Positions 30,455-38,545 of a DNA stretch of 64,000 bases are shown piece after piece. The stretch spans positions 124,001-188,000 of the forward strand of contig CDRNVI010000058.1 of the NCBI GenBank assembly GCA_977017575.1. The letters are read 5' to 3'. This stretch comes from Paramoeba atlantica. Taxonomy: Eukaryota; Discosea. A model generated the notes under the pieces. It saw only the letters and a program-made list of their open reading frames with translations. It searched no databases and was not told where the DNA came from. The first letter of the stretch is position 1. Each line of letters starts with the position of its first letter. The translations under genes and the position numbers were made by a program.

Positions 30455-31072
30455 TTAGGAAAATAAATGCATAATCCTGCGGAAGTGGATGACACAGGTT
30501 ATCAGTGTTCGCAGTTGGGCCTTGCTCGCAAAAAAACATGAGTACCGTTAGATCTCTACACCAAAAGTCTATTTTTGGATGCCGCTTGTGAAAACTAAAA
30601 GTGAAGACAAAGAATGAGAGAAGAAAAACAGAATTTTTATAAGCAATATCATGGCGTATTGATGCACTTCTTGAATCGAAAGGATATCGCGATCAAAAAG
30701 CCTAAATGTACGCCTTGCAAAAAAAGGAAAGGAAAAGATGTGTAGCAAATGACTTTTGTTAAAACTTTCAGTGAACATTATGAACGATTTGCATGTAAAT
30801 CTCAAATTCTTGTTTTCACAAACCGTTTTTTTTAGAGTTTTAAAACAGGCTAAAACCCTAGGAACGAATAGATTTCAAAATGAGCGAAAGAGTGGTGCTG
30901 CAACCCCCATGGATTCGCGCGGGGGAAAACAAAGGGGGTGCCTTATTCTTATCGAGGGGTTTTATACGAGAACATTTTTGCCATTATTTATGATACACTT
31001 ATAGAGCAGAGATTGTTTTCATCTTGGTGGAGGAAAAGAAACTCGCGCGCAGAACGCGCGGTACCGTTTAAA
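30455..31072. other. Spacer holding a dispersed 71-bp repeat
   Basis: Includes a second partial copy of the Merlin terminal block (30470-30530) and, at 30652-30722, a 71-bp segment that recurs at 51408-51478 with one difference. No gene seen. Confidence 0.5.
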
Positions 31073-31074
31073 TA

Positions 31075-31813
31075 CAGGGTTGTAAATTTGGATGTGGGGG
31101 GGTCTAAAATTTGTAAAACTTGGCCAATTTTGAAAAATAATAGCGCATTCGAGAGCTCTCGAACAGGGCTCATGAACGTAACAAGGCCGAACTAGGCACA
31201 AGGGGGCATTGCCCCCTAGACAAAGAGCCCCGAAACGCTATTTGTAACTTTCTAAAATAATGCTAAATGTAAAAAATATATATTAATAATTGCTATTATC
31301 GTCGATTAATCTCAATCACAATACAGCATCGCCTTCGAAAGCTCTTCACGGCATTTTCAGGGGCCTTGAAACGCTGCTTCGATCGCAATGATCAAATCTG
31401 CACAATTCCGAGGGGCTCAACCATTTTTGGAGTCGCCCACTATGGAACATGAATTTTTAGCGCGAAAAAGATTGTGTTGTTTCGTAATCGGCAACAAGAA
31501 CCATGCACCAGCTTGCTTTTACGTGCTCAGGCGAAGAATAAACACTTTCGTAGTTTTTGTGTTCGGGTGATCGCCCGCAACCCCGTCTTTGTAGCATGAA
31601 TCAGGGGAGAAATCAGAAAAACTGTGAAAAATGCAAGAATTTGCCTCCCAAAAAACTAAGTTTTTTTACGTGCACTCGAAAATCTAATTAACGCAGATGC
31701 CGTGCGTGCACGTTCATGAGCCCTGTTCGAGAGCTCTCGAATGCGCTATTATTTTCCAAAATTGGCCAAGTTTTACGAATTTTAGACCCCCCACATCCAA
31801 ATTTACACCCCTG
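31075..31813. mobile_element. Non-autonomous Tc1/mariner element (739 bp) with long terminal inverted repeats
   Basis: Ends in CAGGG...CCCTG with TA on both sides (31073-31074 and 31814-31815). The arms, about 115 bp each, include TCTAAAATTTGTAAAACTTGG and TAGCGCATTCGAGAGCTCTC and are inverted copies of each other. They closely resemble the arms of the autonomous element at 56892-58463. The 500-bp interior encodes nothing recognisable, so mobilisation in trans by that family is likely. Confidence 0.85.
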
Positions 31814-31815
31814 TA

Positions 31816-32188
31816 TGTGGCACGCGATTTTGAAGCCGCGAGTAAAAATGGATAAAAAAAATGTAATTTCCTTCGGCCGCGTACCATAAAGTGTAAGTTC
31901 GAGATTTTAGACCTCAGGTGAGCTCAGGGAGGGGAGTCTGTCGTGATGCGCTTAAACGAAGGAAGGATGACAATTCACCTGCAGACGTATTTAGTTACGG
32001 ATAATTTATCTGAAGCCAAATCTGAATTCAACAAATCGTTGTATGTTATCCGCGAATAAATAACATTGTATAAATAAATCGGCCGCTGTAACCTTTTTTG
32101 ACAAGAGTTCTCGATACTTTCAGAATAGAAGAATATAATGCCTAAAATGATTGCATGGACACGGCCATAAGCCTACTTCGTAGAAGTT
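31816..32188. other. Spacer downstream of TRMT2A
   Basis: A 373-base spacer between the non-autonomous mariner element and the 3' end of the TRMT2A gene. AT-rich; I see no gene. Confidence 0.35.
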
Positions 32189-34126
32189 TTATCGAGAAAG
32201 AAAGAGAACTTGCTCCACGTGAGGCGTATGGGGAAAAAGATCCACTGCCAAGGAGAGCTGAGGCGTAAAAGGGGTATTGGGATACTTCTTTGTGGGTCGT
32301 TTCATCAGATCCGTCGCATCCCGAATAAGGGCATTTTGGTTGCATGAGACGTACACAATTTGCGTAATTGATCTCATTGAACGTAACCATCGCACCATAT
32401 TCCCATGTAGTCCTTCTCGAGGCGGATCGACGAGCGCTACCACAGAGGCAGAGTTCATCGAGCGCTCGCTTGACTCTGCGGAATCTTTTGACGTAGTTAT
32501 GTTTTCGCCCGACTCTATCTTTGGTAAAACTCGTGCTCTCTTCTCTTGCACAGACGATAGCGTCTTCGTGATTTCCGTTAACAAATTCTCTACTTTACCC
32601 TCTAAATAGGATACATTTTGGGCATTCTGGGCCTGTGTATTTCGCTTTGCATCTTGGACCGCATCATGCACCGCTTCCACGCCTATTACCCAATGCACTT
32701 GGGAGCGCAGAAACAAACCCAAGAGTCCAGTGCCACAGCACAGATCTAACAGTATGGTGTCGCTTGAGAGCTTTGCGTGTTGTTTAATTTGTCGTAACAA
32801 CGCTTCGGAGGCTTTCGTGTTGACTTGGAAAAAAGACCCAGGGCTGATTAAAAACGGGATGCCGTCCATTCGCTCTTCCAAATGCGAAGGACCGAAGAGT
32901 AATTTGAAAGGCAAATCCCAAGGGGCGGCGTTGCTGACCCCATCGTGTTCCTGCCAAAAAATACATCGAACGCCGGAGGAGAATTCGTCGAGCAGACTTT
33001 GGTACAGTTTTTCTCGAGTGTGTGTGTAAGATAACTCTGTGCTATGGTTTGCATCATCCGAATTGTTTGAGTCCTTTTCTTTTTCATTTGAATCCGGAAA
33101 CCGTGTTGTCTGTACAATCATCATCGTTTCCCCTTTTTGGTTCATCCGCACGCTGAGTCTTCTCCAGAATCCACAATGAAGACTCTTGTCATAACTCCTA
33201 AAAAGAGAAGCACAGCGATTGTACCAAAGTTGAACCCACTTCTCAAATCGTTGAGCGATTAAGATCGCGATTTGAGGCGTACAAGGACAGTACTCGGGTG
33301 AGGATACAGCAAAGTGCCCATCTTTAACAGCTCCGAGATTAAACCCGACTCGAGGGAGAGAGGACATGTGATCTCCTTCCTCTTTTTCACACCCCAGGCC
33401 AATAGTAAAATCGACGCGGTTCCGATACCCGTAGAGCTCAGGAGAGGGGGAGAGACCTGCAAAAGGAATTGCTGGAGGCAATTCGATAGATGAAGAGAAA
33501 TTGGAAAATCCAGAAAGTGCTCTGCGATCAGCTTGATAGACCTCGTGACGTATTTTTTCAAGAACCTCCGAGCAGTGTTTGGTCTTCTTTTCAAGCTGAG
33601 ATTCGTAGGAGAGGGCTGTCCAGGGAGCAGTGCTGGAGGATGGGTTCGTTTTACGATTAACGTCGCCTTTAGAGCATGAATTCTCCATTTCAGATAAAGC
33701 TAATTCCGTTTTTGGACGAGATTCTTTGTCTCTTTTTCGTTTTAGATTTCTGTCTATTGGATCTTCCATATCACCAACAAACACAGGAGTTTCTTTCCAT
33801 GAGGTGCCTTTGTGCTTTATTGCACATAAAATTTGACTGGCTGTATTTTTTGCAAGTTCCGAATCGAAAGAAAGAAATAAGTAGCTACTGTTGGGACTCT
33901 TTCCAACACGAGTGCAGCCAGTGAAATAAGACTTTAAGGGGAAATTGCTCTTTTCTTGTTCTTGTTGATCCATCCTAGGTACCTTTTTTTCGAGAATACG
34001 TTTGATATCGCTTTGCGTAAATCGGTGGGACCCAACGAAGATTTTCAATAAATAATCATTTGTGCGTCGGTGAATCAGTGACTCGTTCGGAGTGTTGTGT
34101 GAATTCGGACTTGTTTCACTCTCCAT
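32189..34126 (-). CDS. TRMT2A: tRNA (uracil-5)-methyltransferase, TRMT2A/TrmA type
   Basis: A 645-residue protein. The N-terminal third has an RRM-like segment followed by a charged linker. Residues around 230-260 (PELYGYRNRVDFTIGLGCEK) begin the RNA m5U methyltransferase domain. The SAM motif LLDLCCGTGLLGLFL, the DPPREGLH motif (ALVDPPREGL) and YVSCNQNALIRD with the nucleophile Cys595 are present. The C terminus SLAVDLFPHTPHVEQVLFLS includes Glu638 as general base. This enzyme makes m5U54 in the T-loop of tRNA. The usual SCNP is SCNQ here. It is the first gene of the second host block. Confidence 0.94.
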   Translation of the reverse strand: MESETSPNSHNTPNESLIHRRTNDYLLKIFVGSHRFTQSDIKRILEKKVPRMDQQEQEKSNFPLKSYFTGCTRVGKSPNSSYLFLSFDSELAKNTASQILCAIKHKGTSWKETPVFVGDMEDPIDRNLKRKRDKESRPKTELALSEMENSCSKGDVNRKTNPSSSTAPWTALSYESQLEKKTKHCSEVLEKIRHEVYQADRRALSGFSNFSSSIELPPAIPFAGLSPSPELYGYRNRVDFTIGLGCEKEEGDHMSSLPRVGFNLGAVKDGHFAVSSPEYCPCTPQIAILIAQRFEKWVQLWYNRCASLFRSYDKSLHCGFWRRLSVRMNQKGETMMIVQTTRFPDSNEKEKDSNNSDDANHSTELSYTHTREKLYQSLLDEFSSGVRCIFWQEHDGVSNAAPWDLPFKLLFGPSHLEERMDGIPFLISPGSFFQVNTKASEALLRQIKQHAKLSSDTILLDLCCGTGLLGLFLRSQVHWVIGVEAVHDAVQDAKRNTQAQNAQNVSYLEGKVENLLTEITKTLSSVQEKRARVLPKIESGENITTSKDSAESSERSMNSASVVALVDPPREGLHGNMVRWLRSMRSITQIVYVSCNQNALIRDATDLMKRPTKKYPNTPFTPQLSLAVDLFPHTPHVEQVLFLSR

Positions 34127-34465
34127 TAAGAAAATGTTGGATTTGATGTCCTAAATAACTGATAATGTTGATATGTGCAATGAATGGCTAGTAAATTCAG
34201 CGTCACATGAAAAACGTTTTAAATTCAACATAAAGATTATGCCTGACGACTCTGCAGTACGTTATGTCGCATAATAACGTATAATGATATACACAACGAC
34301 AGAACCAGAGACAACGGCAAGTAGGAGCTGTAGTGAGAACTACAGACTCTGCGCTCTGCAAAAACCCAACCTTACATCGGAAACAGGATTTTCCTGTTGA
34401 TACTTCTGCCACCCGTTTTTATTTAAAAAGGAAAGTAACGAAAAGTCTTGTGAGTAGCTTGTAAG
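34127..34465. other. Intergenic spacer
   Basis: A 339-base spacer between the TRMT2A and kinase genes. A Cys-rich 69-residue minus-strand frame (34203-34412) has no family resemblance and I do not call it. Confidence 0.35.
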
Positions 34466-35968
34466 TCATACCGAATCATGCATGGTAGAAGAGGAGTCGT
34501 CCCACAGCAAACAGCGTAACAAGGGGGAAGCTAACTCCTTGTACTCCTCTCCAATGACTCGCACAATTCCAATCTTAACGGATTTAGGTGACAACGGATG
34601 AGAATCCCTTACCGAGTTCTGTAAAAATATTCGAGCACGATGTACGCAATCATTCCCTAAAGTGTCTAATAAATGTCTTTTGGAATACTCTTCAGCTTCA
34701 CAAGGAACTGCAACGACTGTGTTTTCAAGGGGTTCCATTTCATGTGGCAAACTAATCGAGCTCTCGTTTCGTTCAAGAATAGCTTCAATCTCATCTACGA
34801 TATATTGTTTATCTTGAAAATCATCCTCAAACTCTAATGTAGCCATTCTTTCCTGTTCATTCGAATCTGTCAGTGTTGTGTAAATATTTTCTTTTGTTGA
34901 GTCAAATGTCTCCGTTGAGAGCTCTACGCTCTGTACCGCTTCCCTGAGATTTCGCACATTTCGTAAATCACTAAGTCGATATTCCTCCTCGTTTGGAGGC
35001 GTTGGATAATCGACCGGAAGCGGGGCCGCTGTGTTCGATAACACAGAAGGAAAAGCCTTTCGCTCGTTTCTATTTGGGCTTATAAAGTTTTTCAGTCCTG
35101 CGCCCCACTCCCGTAGCTCTCTCCTTAAATACGATGTTTGTAATAAGGAGGAAACCTTGGGCCGGTGTCCTGGATGTAAGGTCAGACATTTATGGATCAG
35201 GGATACCAAATTCGGGTTCGCCCCGGGGTGCACAGCGTCGTATTCCCCTGTGACAATTTTTTTCATCAACTCTTTCAGTCCTTTAGCTTGAAAAGGACGA
35301 CGTAGTGTCAGGAGTTCATACAAAAGAACCCCAAGGGACCAGATATCACTTTTTTGATTGTATGGACAGTGATTGCACACTTCCGGAGAGAAGTAGTACG
35401 GGGTACCACAAACGGTATGTGCGAACCCTAACGTATTCTGCAGCGTTGTGGAAATCCCGAAATCTCCAAGTTTCACGAGTCCCCCGGTAGTAAGGAAAAT
35501 ATTGGCCGCTTTTAAATCTCTATGGAGAATATTGCGCTCATGCAGGTGTTGCAACCCGAGACAAATTTGAAGAAACCAGTGCAGGATTTGTGCATCTGAA
35601 AAATAGACCACTTGCCCGGGAACCTGAAACCTCTTTCGTTGTTTTTTAATCCGAGAGGCTAAATCTCCCTCATCGGCGTATTCCATAATAATATAAATCG
35701 TGGTGTCCTCCTCGATGTGCTCCTCGTAATGAACAATATTGGGGTGCTGGATGCGGGAGAGAATATCAATTTCGCGTTTCACATCGTTAAACTCCTTAGG
35801 GGTCATGGTGGCGGTGTCGATGACTTTGCAAATGTACCGTTTGCGGTTTAAAAGGGATTGGACTAGAATCGCATCCCCAAACGAGCCTTTGCCAATCTCT
35901 CGTAGAATGCGATAACGGCTGCAGAACGAGGCGGAGTGATCCGGGCGAGAGGGCGTGTTAAACTGCAT
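34466..35968 (-). CDS. NEK-family (NIMA-related) protein kinase
   Basis: A 500-residue protein with an N-terminal kinase domain (about 18-285). Seen are the Gly loop GKGSFGDAILV (26-36), Lys48 in YICKVID, Glu67 in the C-helix (KREIDILSRI), HPNIVHYEEHIEED typical of NEKs, the gatekeeper stretch YIIMEYADEGDL, HRDLKAANIF with catalytic Asp151, DFG at 169-171, GTPYYFSPE and DIWSLGVLLYELL. All catalytic residues are present, so it should be active. The C-terminal 200 residues are acidic and Ser/Glu-rich without a named domain. NEK kinases in kinetoplastids act in basal-body, flagellar and cell-cycle control. Confidence 0.94.
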   Translation of the reverse strand: MQFNTPSRPDHSASFCSRYRILREIGKGSFGDAILVQSLLNRKRYICKVIDTATMTPKEFNDVKREIDILSRIQHPNIVHYEEHIEEDTTIYIIMEYADEGDLASRIKKQRKRFQVPGQVVYFSDAQILHWFLQICLGLQHLHERNILHRDLKAANIFLTTGGLVKLGDFGISTTLQNTLGFAHTVCGTPYYFSPEVCNHCPYNQKSDIWSLGVLLYELLTLRRPFQAKGLKELMKKIVTGEYDAVHPGANPNLVSLIHKCLTLHPGHRPKVSSLLQTSYLRRELREWGAGLKNFISPNRNERKAFPSVLSNTAAPLPVDYPTPPNEEEYRLSDLRNVRNLREAVQSVELSTETFDSTKENIYTTLTDSNEQERMATLEFEDDFQDKQYIVDEIEAILERNESSISLPHEMEPLENTVVAVPCEAEEYSKRHLLDTLGNDCVHRARIFLQNSVRDSHPLSPKSVKIGIVRVIGEEYKELASPLLRCLLWDDSSSTMHDSV

Positions 35969-36183
35969 GGTTTAACTCTAGAGACGTTGGAGCATGACGT
36001 GATTCATGAGAAAGAGGAGGAAGGAAAAAAGTAGGACGTCTAAAAGAGATTTAAGAAGTTTAAACAAAGATTTATAAGTGTAGCTACTCGAAATCTAATT
36101 TTTCATTTTCTCTTCGGTTTAACAAAGTTCATGGAAGTCTTAAATTTGAACTTGAAAATTCTTACATGATATCGGGGATACAT

Positions 36184-36825
36184 TTAAGACTCATCGAGCA
36201 ACAAGTGTTGAAATAATTCTCGCACATTGACAAACTCTCCTGTGGTGTGCGTATGCGGGAGAGAGAGAGAAGTTGTGTCTTCAGGAGAACGTGCCTCATC
36301 TGGCAATTCCATCGTATTCTCATTTTCTTGTACGGATAGAGCCACACAACTGAGTAGCTTTTCATAACTTTGATGACGACGACCTCCAGCCACATTACTG
36401 TGTGGTCTTCTTATGGGCACAGCACGACTGCCGTGTGTGGAGTGGAGTGTTTGTATTTCTTCCAACTGTTTTGTTTTTAATGTCTCTATCGCGGCTTGGA
36501 TTTGTTTTTGTACCTCCTTAGCTTCCGAGTGACTGTTACGATCCCCTCGTTTGAGTCGTCGGATCAGTTCTCGGTGTTTTACAAAACCCGTGTTGAGTTC
36601 TCGTAATTCTAGTCGATGTCTTCGTTGCATTCGTCCGAGAGATTCCTTTGGTTTCTCTACAATCACATTCCTTCGTTTTGTGTTTCGACGTGAGGCGACG
36701 ATTGTACGAATAGGTTTGCCTCTAGGGATGTGATGGGGTAGGGAGTGGCCTACGGGCTTTTTGGATCCTCGAGAGAACGTTCGCTGTTCTTTTTTCTTTG
36801 TTTGCTGACGAGTCTTGGTCTTCAT
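36184..36825 (-). CDS. Unknown basic coiled-coil protein, 213 aa
   Basis: The N-terminal 60 residues are strongly basic (MKTKTRQQTKKKEQRTFSRG), as in nuclear or nucleolar proteins. Residues about 65-125 (QRRHRLELRELNTGFVKHRE to KQLEEIQTLHSTH) form a charged helix with faint resemblance to the N-terminal helical region of OTUD6-type proteins, but no OTU protease domain follows. The C terminus is acidic. Function unknown. Confidence 0.6.
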   Translation of the reverse strand: MKTKTRQQTKKKEQRTFSRGSKKPVGHSLPHHIPRGKPIRTIVASRRNTKRRNVIVEKPKESLGRMQRRHRLELRELNTGFVKHRELIRRLKRGDRNSHSEAKEVQKQIQAAIETLKTKQLEEIQTLHSTHGSRAVPIRRPHSNVAGGRRHQSYEKLLSCVALSVQENENTMELPDEARSPEDTTSLSLPHTHTTGEFVNVRELFQHLLLDES

Positions 36826-37193
36826 TTGTTATGTCATGAAATGTTTAACAAAAGGTTCTAATGTTTCGAACAGGTGAAATCGACATTTTGAATTTGTGGT
36901 GCATTAAATTGTGAAACTTGATCTCAACGTATTAACGCATTGTTGTATTACTCTACTAGTAATTCGTTCTTCTCAAAGGTAGATTGTCATACTCTATATT
37001 TTTTTGATTGCTAATTTCACTTTCATAGCGAAATTTAGAAAGCGTGATGCATACCGATTTTATAGCCCATTTGATTCGCAATGTGCTTTCACCATGAGAC
37101 TTCATAACGTACTGACAATACGCAAAGCCACATATTCGGCAACGAGAACATTGAAGTAATGAAATTCGTCATGCAGTCCTAAACCAAATTTCG
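36826..37193. other. Intergenic spacer
   Basis: A 368-base AT-rich spacer between the basic-protein gene and the topoisomerase small-subunit gene. Nothing recognised. Confidence 0.35.
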
Positions 37194-38303
37194 CTAAAAC
37201 CGATAGTTTTCCTCCGTTTCTTGTGCCCACTGATATTTTCCTACCAGCGATTTTGTAAAGGCTCGCTGAGGGGGAACGTTGAGTCGTCGACACCATGAAA
37301 ATATAATCCGAGGATCAATATAATTAGCTTTTGAGGTCGTCGTCGAGATACTCTTGCCATCCTCCTTTATCTTTATATTCGCCTTTGCGGTCGCAAGCTG
37401 GTTGCTTACGGTCTGAATTTTATTATCAATATCACTGGGAAAAGCAATACGGGGGGGTCGTTTCGGAGGAATGGATTTCACTACCGCATTCAGGTCCTCC
37501 GCTGATGCTGCAATTTCTGTGTTAATCATACTTTTCCTTTTCGCAATTTTAAAAAGACTCCAACAGTCTTCATCCTCATCACTGCTGGCTACATTTGTTG
37601 TGATTACCGAAGTCGTTGGTTTCTGAATCTCCCATGAATCTCGGCGTCCCGTTTTTCGAGGCAATTTTTTAGTTATGATGGGGTGAGAGACTTGTTTTTG
37701 TTGTCTAATCTTTGGTCGTGCTCTCTGTAGTTTTTTAGATTTTTCAGATTCGGATACCGAAGATTCTTCGGTTGAGTCTTCCGAACTGCTCACAGAAGAA
37801 GAAGAGGCACTTCCTTCGCTGGTGGTTTCACTATTCGATGTGCTTTCATAGGATGATGAAGAAGTCTCGTCCTCTGTAGATGAGCTCTCGACATCGTTTC
37901 TGCCTTTCGATGCAAGGTTTTTAGAAGAGTTTACCGGAGAAGAGATTTGTTTTAGTTTCAGCGTTTTCTCACCCTTCAAATCGGGTTGAATGTTTTCTTC
38001 TTTTTTACAGGAAGCTGCTTTTGGGGTTCGTTCTGGAGTCGCACGCTCTACGCGTGAGCTTTCACTCTTTTCTTGATGGTTTGACTCAATTTTCGAATTG
38101 ATTTCTGGGATATTGCAGGGAGGATTGGGTATTGGCACCTTAATTGGTATTTTTATGGGCATTTTGATTGGCATTTTGATTGGCATCTTGATTGGTATTT
38201 TGATCGGCACCTTAGCTGGGGGCCTGGGAGGTTGTGGCACTGCGGTCTCCGTTGGAGACGGTGAGGATGGGCTCGGCAACGATGAAGTGTTCTCGGCCGA
38301 CAT
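37194..38303 (-). CDS. TOP1S: DNA topoisomerase IB small subunit (catalytic Tyr subunit)
   Basis: A 369-residue protein. The C-terminal end carries SKANYIDPRIIFSWCRRLNV followed by KYQWAQETEENYRF, which aligns with the C-terminal domain of type IB topoisomerases (human SKLNYLDPRITVAWCKKW and AMADEDYEF-like end). Tyr328 in the SKxxY motif is the strand-transferring tyrosine. The core DNA-binding and Arg/Lys/His catalytic residues are absent and must come from a separate large subunit, as known for the heterodimeric enzyme of kinetoplastids. The first 300 residues are a Ser/Glu-rich disordered region with basic patches and, at 31-57, a repeated P-I-K-[IMV] unit. The first ATG is used. Confidence 0.92.
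   Translation of the reverse strand: MSAENTSSLPSPSSPSPTETAVPQPPRPPAKVPIKIPIKMPIKMPIKMPIKIPIKVPIPNPPCNIPEINSKIESNHQEKSESSRVERATPERTPKAASCKKEENIQPDLKGEKTLKLKQISSPVNSSKNLASKGRNDVESSSTEDETSSSSYESTSNSETTSEGSASSSSVSSSEDSTEESSVSESEKSKKLQRARPKIRQQKQVSHPIITKKLPRKTGRRDSWEIQKPTTSVITTNVASSDEDEDCWSLFKIAKRKSMINTEIAASAEDLNAVVKSIPPKRPPRIAFPSDIDNKIQTVSNQLATAKANIKIKEDGKSISTTTSKANYIDPRIIFSWCRRLNVPPQRAFTKSLVGKYQWAQETEENYRF
38113..38214. repeat. Coding 12-bp tandem repeat (P-I-K-x units)
   Basis: About seven copies of a 12-bp unit like GGCATTTTGATT encode PIKI, PIKM or PIKV in the topoisomerase small subunit, residues 31-57. Such in-frame repeats expand by slippage. Confidence 0.85.
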
Positions 38304-38545
38304 TCTAATTTAAGGGAGAATGAAAGAAGAATGTCAGCGTGTTACTATCTTAGAGGAAACAAAGATAGTAAAATGCATATCGTAAAGCAATCAAAAAAGA
38401 CAAAATTGCCATTTAAAAACAAGATTAATGACATGCATTCGGACTGAACCTTTCGGATAACCCATGAGGAACGCCACGACCTATTTTCTTGTTTTCCTGT
38501 GTTTTTGGCTCTATCGGTCCATATCCCTTCCATACGCTGCACCCT

